64,000 bases of DNA from Pseudoxanthomonas sp. PXM01 (GTDB lineage Bacteria; Pseudomonadota; Gammaproteobacteria; Xanthomonadales; Xanthomonadaceae), in contig NZ_JACVAJ010000001.1 in assembly GCF_014851815.1 (NCBI RefSeq), forward strand, positions 1,612,001-1,676,000. Reading direction: 5' to 3'. Made by a program: the position numbers and the translations under genes. The notes under the pieces are model-generated. The model had not been told where the DNA came from. It did not search any database and worked only from the letters and a program-made list of their open reading frames with translations. Position 1 is the first letter of the stretch, and each line of letters starts with the position of its first letter. Shown here piece after piece: positions 1 through 11,389 of the stretch.

Positions 1-600
1 TTTCACGAAACCAAGAACGTGATCTCCGGTGAAGGGGGGGCGTTGCTGGTGCGCGACGAGGCAAGGATCCAGCGTGCGGAGATCCTACGGGAGAAGGGCA
101 CCAATCGCAGCAGGTTCCTGCGCGGACAGGTCGACAAGTACACGTGGGTGGATGTGGGGTCTTCCTACCTTCCCAGTGAAATCGTGGCAGCGTTCCTGCG
201 CGCACAACTGGAAGCCGGTGAAACGATCACCGCACGTCGCATCGCCATCTGGGAGCGCTATCATGCTTGGGCGGAAGGCCATGAGGCTGCGGGGCGCCTG
301 CGCCGGCCGGTAGTGCCGTCCTACTGCAAGCACAATGCCCATATGTACTATCTGCAGCTGCCTTCATTGGAGCAGCGCACAGGCTTTATCGAACGCATGA
401 AAGCGCAAGGTGTGCAGTGCGTGTTCCATTATGTGCCGTTGCACAGTTCGACGGCGGGACTACGCTATGGCCGCAGCCATGGCGATCTGCGGGTGACAGA
501 TTCCGTTTCGGACACCCTGGTCCGGCTGCCGCTGTGGGTTGGACTTGAGGAGCGGCTCGACCAGGTGATGGCGACGGCGGACGATGTCCTGCTGAGCTGA
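1..600 (+). CDS. wecE: dTDP-4-amino-4,6-dideoxygalactose-type sugar transaminase, C-terminal part
   Basis: The frame is open from the first base, so the gene starts left of the window and only its last ~199 residues are present. It is a PLP-dependent DegT/DnrJ/EryC1 aminotransferase. The FHETKN motif at the very start contains the lysine that binds PLP in this family. The C-terminal blocks HMYYLQL, VFHYVPLHSS and LVRLPLW match the WecE/RffA subgroup, which makes dTDP-4-amino-4,6-dideoxygalactose for surface polysaccharide. It points toward the LPS genes that follow on the other strand, so it probably belongs to the same O-antigen locus. A run of seven G near position 34 is in frame. The exact sugar product is inferred from similarity. 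Confidence 0.85.
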   Translation, partial: FHETKNVISGEGGALLVRDEARIQRAEILREKGTNRSRFLRGQVDKYTWVDVGSSYLPSEIVAAFLRAQLEAGETITARRIAIWERYHAWAEGHEAAGRLRRPVVPSYCKHNAHMYYLQLPSLEQRTGFIERMKAQGVQCVFHYVPLHSSTAGLRYGRSHGDLRVTDSVSDTLVRLPLWVGLEERLDQVMATADDVLLS

Positions 601-628
601 CACGCCATCATCGGACCCGCAAGATGTG

Positions 629-646
629 GTCGTCCCTTGGGACGAC
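629..646. terminator. Hairpin between convergent genes
   Basis: An 8-bp perfect stem (GTCGTCCC / GGGACGAC) with a two-base centre lies in the 58-bp gap between two convergent stop codons. There is no clear T-tract, so its role as a terminator is inferred from position. Confidence 0.4.
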
Positions 647-658
647 TACCATTCGTGA

Positions 659-2821
659 TCAGGGCCGCTTCTCTTCGATATCACCGATCATGCAGCCGAA
701 CTGGCGCGTATCGGTCGGCACCCTGTATATCTCGGGTGCCCTCAAGGTGAGCATGTTGGTCTCACCTGGATGTGCATCGATGACGACGGATGTCCAACCG
801 TCCGAACCAGTTCCTGCTTTGCGCAAGGACATGGTGTTCGCCTCAAGGCTCAGCTCACCGGTCGGACACTTGTACCGAAATACGTAGTCCTCGCCCGACT
901 CGACAGCGGGTGCCGGAATCAGCAGGACCGCCTCGAGACCAGACATCCATCGAAAAGCGGCCTGATCCGGATATGCCTCCCTGGCATACCAGCCCAAAGC
1001 ATAGTCCGGCTGATCCAGGACGACTGGCTGTTCAGCTCTACCGCCCTCAAGGCGCATTGCACCTACGATGTCCCCAGCTGAGTAGGAAGCCGGCGCTTTC
1101 GTGGGATCCACAATCTCGAAAAGTACCACCCCCCTTTCTTCCGCGACCCGGCTCAGCGCGGGATTGCCAGAAAGGAGCCTGAGCGCGACTGGGCCAACAC
1201 TCGGCTGATAAGGGGTGCTGTGAACGGCGATGAATCGCACACCCCGCCCACGTAGGTCCTGCAGATCTTCTTTCGTCGCGATCCCTTGGTTCAACGTACC
1301 GTAGAAGCGCTGGGAGAACGCGTTCCAGTCCGATGGATACATCGAACTGTGGCCATTGACCAGCCTTGCATCGTTCACGAGCGCGAAATATTGGAACGTC
1401 GCGTTCAGGTAGTGGTCCGCCTCCCTCTGAAAAGGAATTGCTACGACGCCCCCCTTGCCCGCCGTTTGCGCATACGCCGCGTTCCGTCCTACCAGCTGGG
1501 ACATCCTGGCGTCGGAGAAATGGAAGTCCACGACTACTGCGTACACGAGCAGTGCCCCAATGACTATCTTCAGCCCGCGGTTGCGTAGGCGCCCAGTGGC
1601 CCACGCACACGCCACCGCCATCATGACGGACGCCGCAAGCGTCACCACAGGCATGATCCTTCCGGGGGTACGCGAGCTGCTGACGCCCGGTACGTTCTCG
1701 TAGAAGAATCGGTACAGGCCTATCCCCGTCCGGTCATCGAACGTCATCCCGAACGCGAGCACGTACGCTAGGGGAAAAACGAGCGCGCTATATGCGACGA
1801 CAAGCCGGATTGCAGGGTCGCTTCCCCATCCGCGCCTGATCAGCGTCACCAACCAACCCAATGCTGCGAGGATCCCAGCCAGCCCAAGGTAGATGGTCTT
1901 CTCGTTGCCCGACCATTTCGTGATGAGATGTTCGAATCCTGGACTGTAGTAACGCACTTCGTTGAGGTCCTGCCCGGCCGCAAGTCCGCTGCTGGACAGG
2001 ATCGAGTACACCGTGGCCAAGTTCCACGCGGTCATGGCCAAGGATGGCAGCGCAGAGGCGAGCAGAGCCGTCCACTTGCTCACATCGCGGCCATAGGATC
2101 GCGCGGCCTTGAACGCGCCGACAAGGAACAAGGGAGAGAAGAACAGGATGAACCAGTAGAACAGCGCGAAGTTGGCGGCAGACAGCAGGAAGGCCGAGAA
2201 GAAGAAGATCGCCGACCATCGCCAGTCGAAGCCTTTCAAGAATCGGACGAACGCGAAAAGAACCAGAGGCAACAGCACTACGTCTGTCGCGTAGACCATC
2301 TCTCCGAACAGAAAACTTACGCGGAACGGAAGGAACGCGAACACTGCCCCGACCGTGTAACCGGCGGCGCGTGATCCAAGTCCTACCTCTTTGCCCAGTA
2401 GATAGCCAAAGATGCCCGCCAGGGGGAAACTGAGTAGCGCAACCAGGTTGTAGGCGCCGACTGGCCCAAGAAAAAGGGCAAGCATCGATGTTAGCAGGGA
2501 GAACGGCAAGAATATCCATCCTTCGTAGAAGGACGGCTCCTGCCCAAGCGCATACTGGTAGCCCGAGTAGTACGCAGACTGCCCTCGTTGGAGATTATGG
2601 TAAGGCAGCGTATGGCGGTAGAACTGCTCGAACTGGTCGCCTGGGATCATTTCTGCGGTCCCGCCGCCTGCCGGCGCGCTTGGAAGTGCGGAATCGAAGT
2701 GGGCGACGAAATCGCTACCGGCGTACCAAAGCCCGATCAGCGTGAATAGAAACGCGATCACCAGAACGTCGACGCGTGTCGACCACCTCCCTGTCGATGA
2801 CGCTGCGGAGATTCCGGTCAT
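659..2821 (-). CDS. Polytopic membrane protein, GT-C-like, of the LPS locus
   Basis: A 720-residue protein with many hydrophobic segments in its first ~450 residues and a long soluble C-terminal part. The N-terminal part begins with a transmembrane segment followed by a loop containing GSDFVAHFDS and GDQFEQFYR; acidic residues in the first loop are typical of GT-C membrane glycosyltransferases that use lipid-linked sugars. It may add a side branch or modify the polymer at the periplasmic face, but no substrate can be read from sequence. The ATG at 2821 is preferred because it forms an ATGA overlap with the stop of the preceding glycosyltransferase; the longer reading frame to 2929 would lie inside that gene. 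It is the last gene of the leftward LPS operon. A YfhO-like assignment is an alternative. Confidence 0.6.
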   Translation of the reverse strand: MTGISAASSTGRWSTRVDVLVIAFLFTLIGLWYAGSDFVAHFDSALPSAPAGGGTAEMIPGDQFEQFYRHTLPYHNLQRGQSAYYSGYQYALGQEPSFYEGWIFLPFSLLTSMLALFLGPVGAYNLVALLSFPLAGIFGYLLGKEVGLGSRAAGYTVGAVFAFLPFRVSFLFGEMVYATDVVLLPLVLFAFVRFLKGFDWRWSAIFFFSAFLLSAANFALFYWFILFFSPLFLVGAFKAARSYGRDVSKWTALLASALPSLAMTAWNLATVYSILSSSGLAAGQDLNEVRYYSPGFEHLITKWSGNEKTIYLGLAGILAALGWLVTLIRRGWGSDPAIRLVVAYSALVFPLAYVLAFGMTFDDRTGIGLYRFFYENVPGVSSSRTPGRIMPVVTLAASVMMAVACAWATGRLRNRGLKIVIGALLVYAVVVDFHFSDARMSQLVGRNAAYAQTAGKGGVVAIPFQREADHYLNATFQYFALVNDARLVNGHSSMYPSDWNAFSQRFYGTLNQGIATKEDLQDLRGRGVRFIAVHSTPYQPSVGPVALRLLSGNPALSRVAEERGVVLFEIVDPTKAPASYSAGDIVGAMRLEGGRAEQPVVLDQPDYALGWYAREAYPDQAAFRWMSGLEAVLLIPAPAVESGEDYVFRYKCPTGELSLEANTMSLRKAGTGSDGWTSVVIDAHPGETNMLTLRAPEIYRVPTDTRQFGCMIGDIEEKRP

Positions 2822-5800
2822 ACAAGCGCTCCCTTCGCCGATACCCGCTCGTGCACGCTGCTGCATGATGGAATCGGCCTTTCTCCGCGCGCCAACACGC
2901 GTAAGAGCATCTCTGCCGACTGCCTCCACGTAAGCCCCAGATCCGCTGGCGGCGGCGCAGGTAGCTGCTGGCGCAGCCGTTCGGCCAATTGGTACGGATC
3001 CCCTGCGCGAAAGTACTCCGCGTGGACCGATGCAATTTCCCTGAACACCGGCAGGTCGCTGAGCAAAAGTGGCAGCCCGTATCGCGACGCCTCGACGATC
3101 GGCAAACCAAAGCCTTCCGCCAACGACGCTTGGATGAGCACTGAAGCGTGTTGATATGCGTAACTCAGCTCAGCATCCGAGAGACCTTGGAACCAGAACA
3201 GTCGTCGGCCCAGTTCGGGGTGGGATTGCAGCCGCTCCAAGAAACCTTCGACGTTCCATCCCTTCTTGCCGAAGAACACCAGCTTCTGCTCCGACCCTTC
3301 GCGCCAGCGCTCTTCGAACGCGTCTAGTACGTCCGAACAGCCTTTGCGAGGTTCCAGCGTTCCGACGACCAAGGCCGTCCATCCGTGGAACACCTGGCGG
3401 AAATCTTCGCCTATTTCTGCCCCCATGCGTCCCGGCTCTATCAGATCGCACCCCAGATGCACGTAGCCGATGCGCTGAGCATGCTTGCGCGGCGCTTGGA
3501 CCTCGGCGATCCAGGCACGGAGGTCGGCCGCAGTCGCGGCAGAATTACAGACCAGTACATCGCACTTACGCACTACGTAGCGCAGCCACTTCTCGAATAC
3601 GGCCGGCATGTAGTCCACGCAGAACTCAGGGTGCCGCACAGGGATGAGGTCATGGACGAATGCGGCGCAGCGCCCGCCCCGATCCGCGATCGTCGCGAGA
3701 GATGCCTCGAAGCGTTCCGGCGTCTCCCATGCCGAGTCAAGCAGGAACAGGACGTCGTTCGCGCGGAAGTCAATGGGCCGGTCGTTCGGCCTACCAGGTA
3801 AGCCCAGTGCGTCGGTCACATAGGCGTCAGTACACGTCAGCCCCCCCCCCCTTTCATGGGCGACGGCTGCGACCTCAAGCAAGGTCGGTGCCTCCAGCAA
3901 CAGCATCTCGCGCGCCAGATTGCGCACGACGCGATGGACGCCGGTTGCGTAGTCCACATGCACGACCTCGCTGAGGTCGATCAGCAAGCGGGGAGGGCCG
4001 GCCTCGCGGCGCTCACGCGTGATCGCGAACTCCAGCGCGGCCGACTCGCTCTCCAGCACCGGGCGGTGCTCCAGGATCCGGGTCAAACCCTCCACGAGGT
4101 CGTAGGCGTCGCGTGCGTGGCGCAGCGTGATGCCTGCGCGCAACGCGTCGGCATAGACACGAGCAGTCGCGTCGGGGGCGTGCTCGCGTCGCATGAATGC
4201 CACCGCCGCCCCACCCAACGCCTGTCGAGCATCCGCATCGGCGATGAGTCGCGACAAGGCCATCGCTAGGTCTTCAACCGCCGGCACGGACTGGAGCTTG
4301 ACGACGCAATCGTCCGGGACTTCCCCCAGGCTGCCATAGTCGTTCACTACCGTTGCCAGTCCGTGGGACATGCAGTCGTAGACTGCTTTGGACGTCTCGC
4401 CACGACTGCCGGAGCGTAATTGGACCGCGAAATCCGCCGCCAGCAGGTAATCGTTGTAGGTCCCGTCGTCCACAAATCCCGTGACCGCGGCTCGAACGCC
4501 GGGCCCCAACGCCTCGATACGCCGCTCCATTTCATGTCCGTACGGACCGCCGTCGTTCTCTCCGACGAACACCATCCTCACTGTTGCATCCGCACCCGGA
4601 AGATCCGCCAGCGCATCCAGCACGAGAGTGGACAGTTTGGTGTCCGCGACGAATCCCAAGCTGACGATCAGGCACTCGGCCGCATCAATGCCGAGTCTGG
4701 CGCGTGCCGCCTTGCGCTCGGACGGCAATGGGGCTCCCATCGAGCGCACGGGCATCGGGGCGACGTGCACGCGCCCGGTGCGAGCATAGGGATAATGCGT
4801 GCGGATCGTCTCCAGCGAATGGACCGAGTGGACGATGACCGCCGTCGCCTCCTCCAGGACGCCCAGAGAGGCGGGGTAGCGGCGCCGCGTTGCAAGCGGA
4901 CCTTCGTCACGGAGGTACGCGACCGCAGATCGTCCGTGCGACCGCATCAATGCATCCGCGAATACGCCTGGGACACCTCCATGTTCGTCCATGTACCAGA
5001 ACATCGAACTGAGGTAAACGTCGTGCAGCACCACGACACCTGGGAAGCGCGCAAGCAGGTCCACCATGTGCGAATGGAACGGCGAGTTTCCGAACTGATA
5101 GACGATACCGTCATAGTTCGCGGCGCGTTCGGGAAACTCCGACCACGACAAGACGGTCAAGGCGCCGGCGCCCGCCCGCGCTTGGGCCGGCTCCGCGCTC
5201 GTATACAGATCCACGTCCAAATAGCGCGAAAGCGGCGCCAGTATCTCGGATACATAGCTGGCCACCCCCGTACGCTCCGGGAGCAAAGGCGTCACCATGG
5301 CGACGCGCTTGCGCGCTGGACGGGCAATGGCGGTGCGGGTATCGGCGCGCGCGCGCGCGCGCGCTTCCCCCCACGCCTCGTTGGCAAGGCGCGCAGTGCG
5401 GTCCCAGGAGTACTCCTTTGCCCGAGCCAACCCCGAATCGCGCAGCGACATGCGCAGACCCTCGTCCATCAGTGTGTGTGCCAGCAGGCCGGCGGCCGCT
5501 TCCACGCTGGAGGCGTCGAACATCGCATCTTCGCGTTGCATCACCTCGCGAAGGCTGGAATTGTCGCCACAGATGGTGGGTGCGCCGCATGCCATCGCCT
5601 CAAGCACCGGCAAGCCGAAGCCCTCATACAGCGAAGGGAAGAAGAAGACTTCGCACATCTGGAAAAGCGCGATCAAGTCCGCGTTGGAGACCTTCCCGGT
5701 AATCACGATGTCGTCGGGCGCCAGACCGTGGCGCGCGGCGTAGACACGCAGTACGGCTTCATCATCAACCTGATTGAGGACCAGTTGCACGCCTTGCCTT

Positions 5801-6561
5801 ACGTCCTGCGGCAATCGCGCGAATGCATCGATCGCACCGATGAGATTCTTGCGGAAGTCGCCGTTTCCGGTGTAAAGCACGAAGCGATCATGTACACCCA
5901 GCCGACGCAACAACTGGGCGCGTGCGGCGGGCGCCCACGACAGTGGCGTGAACTCCGCACCGACACCTGCATGGATGACCGCCAGGCGGTCGGCAGGTAT
6001 ACCCAGGAAGCGGATCGCATCCGCACGGGTTGCTTCGGAGATGCACAGCAGCAGGTCGAATCGTTGCAGCATGGCCAAGCGCTTCGAGTACCAAGTCGTG
6101 TACTCGGGATTGACGAGGTACTTGTCGGCGAATACCAGCGGGATGAAGTCGTACAGCGTCACCGAGCTGATGGGGCCTTCTAGGGTCGCCACGCCGGGCA
6201 TTCCGCCCGCGTGGTCGACGAAACCCTCGAACAGGCTGTGGACGTGCACGATGTCGGGCGCAAGCTTTCTGTAATGGGACTGCACCAGCACGTCCGCCGC
6301 AGGCCGGTAGATGTCGTCGGGGTGTCCATGCGGATGAACGGGTCCCGGGTAGTAGTAGCGGCTGAATGATGCGCGCGCCACGACATCCTGCAGCGTACCG
6401 GCGACTTCGTCGGCTTCCTGCGGATAGGTCCCGTCCAGTCCGAGCAGCAGCTCGTCATCGGTTCGCGACAACAACGCGCGGGTCAGATCCAGGCTGTAAC
6501 GGCCTATCCCGCGATGGCGGGATGCGGTCTGGCAGGCTTGTAGATCCAACGCGATGCGCAT
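2818..6561 (-). CDS. Three-module family 4 glycosyltransferase (WbdA-like polymerase)
   Basis: A 1,247-residue cytoplasmic protein made of three GT-B glycosyltransferase units in tandem. Module 1 (about 1-390) begins MRIALDLQACQ and has the EGFGLPVLE (EX7E) retaining-GT motif. Module 2 (about 415-770) begins KRVAMVTPLLPERTG; its equivalent site reads GETSKAVYD, which lacks the second Glu. Module 3 (about 860-1230) begins PPRLLIDLSEV and has EGFGLPIVE. Multi-module GT4 enzymes such as WbdA polymerise mannose- or rhamnose-type O-antigens from GDP-sugars, which fits the gmd and rmd genes next door. Two simple-sequence repeats lie inside the frame, one in the linker between modules 1 and 2 and one in module 3. 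The polymerase role is inferred from architecture and neighbours. Confidence 0.85.
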   Translation of the reverse strand: MRIALDLQACQTASRHRGIGRYSLDLTRALLSRTDDELLLGLDGTYPQEADEVAGTLQDVVARASFSRYYYPGPVHPHGHPDDIYRPAADVLVQSHYRKLAPDIVHVHSLFEGFVDHAGGMPGVATLEGPISSVTLYDFIPLVFADKYLVNPEYTTWYSKRLAMLQRFDLLLCISEATRADAIRFLGIPADRLAVIHAGVGAEFTPLSWAPAARAQLLRRLGVHDRFVLYTGNGDFRKNLIGAIDAFARLPQDVRQGVQLVLNQVDDEAVLRVYAARHGLAPDDIVITGKVSNADLIALFQMCEVFFFPSLYEGFGLPVLEAMACGAPTICGDNSSLREVMQREDAMFDASSVEAAAGLLAHTLMDEGLRMSLRDSGLARAKEYSWDRTARLANEAWGEARARARADTRTAIARPARKRVAMVTPLLPERTGVASYVSEILAPLSRYLDVDLYTSAEPAQARAGAGALTVLSWSEFPERAANYDGIVYQFGNSPFHSHMVDLLARFPGVVVLHDVYLSSMFWYMDEHGGVPGVFADALMRSHGRSAVAYLRDEGPLATRRRYPASLGVLEEATAVIVHSVHSLETIRTHYPYARTGRVHVAPMPVRSMGAPLPSERKAARARLGIDAAECLIVSLGFVADTKLSTLVLDALADLPGADATVRMVFVGENDGGPYGHEMERRIEALGPGVRAAVTGFVDDGTYNDYLLAADFAVQLRSGSRGETSKAVYDCMSHGLATVVNDYGSLGEVPDDCVVKLQSVPAVEDLAMALSRLIADADARQALGGAAVAFMRREHAPDATARVYADALRAGITLRHARDAYDLVEGLTRILEHRPVLESESAALEFAITRERREAGPPRLLIDLSEVVHVDYATGVHRVVRNLAREMLLLEAPTLLEVAAVAHERGGGLTCTDAYVTDALGLPGRPNDRPIDFRANDVLFLLDSAWETPERFEASLATIADRGGRCAAFVHDLIPVRHPEFCVDYMPAVFEKWLRYVVRKCDVLVCNSAATAADLRAWIAEVQAPRKHAQRIGYVHLGCDLIEPGRMGAEIGEDFRQVFHGWTALVVGTLEPRKGCSDVLDAFEERWREGSEQKLVFFGKKGWNVEGFLERLQSHPELGRRLFWFQGLSDAELSYAYQHASVLIQASLAEGFGLPIVEASRYGLPLLLSDLPVFREIASVHAEYFRAGDPYQLAERLRQQLPAPPPADLGLTWRQSAEMLLRVLARGERPIPSCSSVHERVSAKGALV
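3841..3851. repeat. 11-base poly-C tract (poly-G in coding strand) inside glycosyltransferase module 3
   Basis: Eleven consecutive C on the + strand read as G in the leftward gene and encode the end of Arg plus Gly-Gly-Gly. Gain or loss of one base would shift the frame and remove most of the third glycosyltransferase module. Tracts of this length are typical of slipped-strand phase-variation sites. Confidence 0.9.
5345..5364. repeat. (GC)10 dinucleotide repeat inside the glycosyltransferase linker
   Basis: Ten GC units are read as alternating Ala-Arg in the linker between modules 1 and 2. A two-base slip would truncate the protein after module 1. It could also simply be a low-complexity Ala/Arg linker. 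Confidence 0.9.
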
Positions 6562-6583
6562 GCAGCGGTTTCCTTCCGGGTCA

Positions 6584-8468
<1,885 letters not shown>

Positions 8469-8472
<4 letters not shown>

Positions 8473-10124
8473 GCGCTCCTCCGGGCGATGACGGCATAGT
8501 CCACCGGCGCACGAAAATGCTCCAGCACCATGTTGAGGGACGCCGCACCAGCGGCGTCCTCCTGCAGCAGTGCGGGTATCGGCACATCGCGCGCCTCGCT
8601 CAGGCGTTCCACTCGGACGTCGGTGAATCCGCGCGAACGGGTCAGCCAGAACATCAGGCCAGGGGGAAGCGGGTTGCGATGCGTGGGATCCATGTAGAAC
8701 CAATTGGAGCCGACGAGCACATTCTCCGGATTGGGCGTCTCCATAATCAGAATGCCGCCAGGCCGCAGGATGCGGTGGGACTCGTCGAGAAAGTCGATCA
8801 ACGACTCGAAGCCGAGGTGTTCGATCAGGTGGATCGAGGTAACGCCTGCGACCGATGAATCCGGCATCTGCTTCAGGACCTCGAACGCATCGCCCTCGGT
8901 GACATCCAGCCCCTTCGCACGGCAGGCCTGGACGAAAACCTGGTTGCTGTCGATGCCGCGCGCACGATAGCCGGCATCGCGCAACACCTCAAGCCATTCT
9001 CCACGCCCGCAACCGATGTCGACGATGGGCGCATCCTGCCCGGCCACAACAGCGCCGGCGACATCGGCAAGGTACGGCCTGACGCGCGTCCGGACCAATT
9101 CGTTGCTGCCGCGGAACGCCTCTTCGAACGCCGCATACAGCGCATCGAGATTGCGCTTGTCCGGCTCAGCCTTCGGTAATGGCGCGGCGGGAGGAATGCT
9201 CGCAGCCAGTTCGGATATGCGCTCGGCCAGGAGGGTGCAGGCGCCTTCTAGCGCGTCCAACCGTTCTTCCGCGCGCTGGTGGGTTCCCGAGCTCGCCTGC
9301 TCGAGCGCGGCCAGGCGCACTTCGATCCCGGACGCTATCTCGCGAATCCGCTCCTCGAGTACGCCGACCCGCGCACCGAGCGTCACCCGGCTCGCCGGCG
9401 CCGCACCCGATTCGTGTTCGAATTCCACCGTGAGCCGTTCATCGATCTTGTCGATTCGGCCGGTCTGTTCGTTTGACAGCGCCAGTGCCCTGCCTTCGAG
9501 TGCATGCAACTCCGCCGACATCTCCGAGAGGCGATGCGCGATGGCATCGGCTTGCGTACCCACACCGTCAACCACTTGGTTCAACAGTTGGCCGATACGA
9601 CGCGTCTCGTGTACGCCATAGGTGCTGGAGATGGCTTGCTGTCGGGCCAGCCGAGGCAGCCTCGCCAGCGTATAGGCCCACTCCAGTACTGGGCCCAACC
9701 AACGTCGGTGGCGCCACTGCTGCACCTTGTACGGCAGCAGTAGCCCATCAACATGAACGCCACGCTGCATCCCCTCTTCGGACCAGCGCAGGTTACCGAG
9801 GACTTCCACTTTGGAAACACCGCCCGCGCGCAGCTGATGGCAGTAATGCTGGAAGCCCGTTTCATCGGCGGGGCGACGCAGGATCGTCTGGTACGCGACT
9901 TCGACGAACTGCTCGTCGTCATATTGCAGTAGCTCCTGAAGTGCGTATGCGCTCTTCTCGGGCAACGCGGAACGTCCGGGACGCCAGCGTGGCAGAGCGG
10001 TAGCCTCCGCTCCCGCGACGCCCACGGCCGCGGACGTCGCCGCGGCCGCGCGACGCGACAACTCCCTCTGCACGCGCCTGATCACTCGCGCCGCCTCTTC
10101 CTCTGGCGTGGAAGCCTCACTCAT
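8469..10124 (-). CDS. DUF4214 / coiled-coil / SAM-dependent methyltransferase of the LPS locus
   Basis: A 551-residue soluble protein with three parts. Residues ~60-125 form a DUF4214-like unit (FVEVAYQTILRRPADETGF). Residues ~180-330 are rich in Ala, Glu, Leu and Arg with heptad character and probably form a coiled coil. Residues ~355-551 form a class I SAM-dependent methyltransferase, with motif I as DIGCGRGEW and SIHLIEHLGFESL further on. Methyltransferases joined to coiled coils next to Wzm/Wzt systems (WbdD in E. coli O9a is the model) cap the growing O-polysaccharide and set its length, and the cap is recognised by the Wzt C-terminal domain. No kinase domain is visible, so a methyl-only cap is inferred. 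It overlaps wzt and rmd by four bases at each side. Confidence 0.8.
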
Positions 10125-11389
10125 GCCCTACCTCCGTTGTCCAATGCGCGCGCACTTTCTTCGCCACCCTCCGACCGGATCGAGATATCGGCTGGCAGCC
10201 ACGCGGTCCCCACGAACTCGGGGTGCCCGGTATTCGCGACCTGGAACACCAGAGCCAGATCCCGCCAGACGTAGTTCCTTACCAAATGCGTCTCCGTTTC
10301 AGTCAACGCGATGGACACCGAATAGCTGCCTGGCCCGAGGTTGACGGGAAACGCGACACTGAACCGCAGACACTGGCCTGCTTCGAGTTGCATGTTGGTC
10401 TGCCGGGTGTGGTGCGTGTTGGTACCGAACACCGGCTGACCCAAGCGGTCGCGGATCATGAAACCGAACACTAGATCGTCGAGAGGGAAATGCACCTTCA
10501 CGTGCACATCCAGCACCACTGGCTGAGCCACCCCGACGTACTCCACCGGCGCTCCATTCACATCCAGCAGCGCCACGGACTCGATCGATGCCTCGCCTGA
10601 TCCCGACTCGGTCGCCACCTGATTGTCCGCAGTCTCACGCTGAAGGAGCTTGCTGTTCTCCTTCTCGGCGATCAGCGCGTTGTAGTAGTCGAACACGTAG
10701 TGTGGATCGCCATCCATCACGACACGGCCTTGCACCAGCAGGATGGCACGGTCGCACAGTGCCTGCACGGCACTCGCGTCGTGCGAGACGAAAAGCAATG
10801 TCGTCCCACCAGCACGGAATTCGCGGATGCGACGGAAGCACTTATGGACGAAGTAAGCATCTCCGACCGAGAGCGCTTCGTCGACAATCAAGATGTCAGG
10901 ACGGGTGGCGGTCGCGACGCTGAAGGCTACCCGCACCTGCATGCCACTGGAATAGGCTCGGACCGGCTCGTCGAAGTAAACGCCGATTTCGGCGAAACGC
11001 TCGATCTCGGGCATCAGCCTGTCGATCTCCGCTTCCGCGTAACCGAGCAGACCGGCGGCGTGGCGCACGTTCTGACGCCCCGTCAGTTCCGGATTGAAGC
11101 CCATCCCCAGTTCCAGGATCGCGGAAACGCGTCCGTTCAGCACTATGCGACCTTCGCTCGGACGCGCGGTACCCGTCACCAGCTTGAGCAGCGTGCTCTT
11201 GCCTGCGCCATTCTGGCCGATGATGCCCACCGACTCGCCTTGGCAAATCTGGAAATCGACACCTCGCAGGACCCACTGCTCCGAAACAGGCTCAGAGCGG
11301 ATGCCGAACCAGCGAGCAAAACGTTGCCACTCGCTCCTCCAGTGGCGGTAAGCCTTGCCTACGCCGGAAACGGAGATCGCCAGACTCAC
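10121..11389 (-). CDS. wzt: O-polysaccharide ABC exporter, ATP-binding protein with carbohydrate-binding domain
   Basis: A 422-residue ATPase that powers export of the undecaprenyl-linked O-polysaccharide through Wzm. Walker A is GQNGAGKST, the ABC signature is YSSGMQVR, Walker B is ILIVDEALSVGD, and the H-loop lies in LLFVSHDASA. Residues ~270-422 form a separate beta-rich domain of the Wzt C-terminal type, which in characterised systems binds the modified non-reducing end of the polymer. The GTG at 11389 is chosen because it makes a GTGA overlap with the wzm stop; the frame upstream of it lies inside wzm. The long C-terminal domain agrees with a capped polymer and with the methyltransferase encoded next. 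Confidence 0.93.
   Translation of the reverse strand: MSLAISVSGVGKAYRHWRSEWQRFARWFGIRSEPVSEQWVLRGVDFQICQGESVGIIGQNGAGKSTLLKLVTGTARPSEGRIVLNGRVSAILELGMGFNPELTGRQNVRHAAGLLGYAEAEIDRLMPEIERFAEIGVYFDEPVRAYSSGMQVRVAFSVATATRPDILIVDEALSVGDAYFVHKCFRRIREFRAGGTTLLFVSHDASAVQALCDRAILLVQGRVVMDGDPHYVFDYYNALIAEKENSKLLQRETADNQVATESGSGEASIESVALLDVNGAPVEYVGVAQPVVLDVHVKVHFPLDDLVFGFMIRDRLGQPVFGTNTHHTRQTNMQLEAGQCLRFSVAFPVNLGPGSYSVSIALTETETHLVRNYVWRDLALVFQVANTGHPEFVGTAWLPADISIRSEGGEESARALDNGGRA

Noticed and set aside
2822-2929. Longer start of the GT-C-like membrane protein at 2929
   Set aside because: It would overlap the glycosyltransferase by over 100 bases; the ATGA overlap start at 2821 is consistent with all other junctions in this operon.
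8473-8703. Longer start of rmd at 8703
   Set aside because: The extra residues are low-complexity and overlap the methyltransferase gene; the Rossmann motif begins normally from the ATG at 8472.
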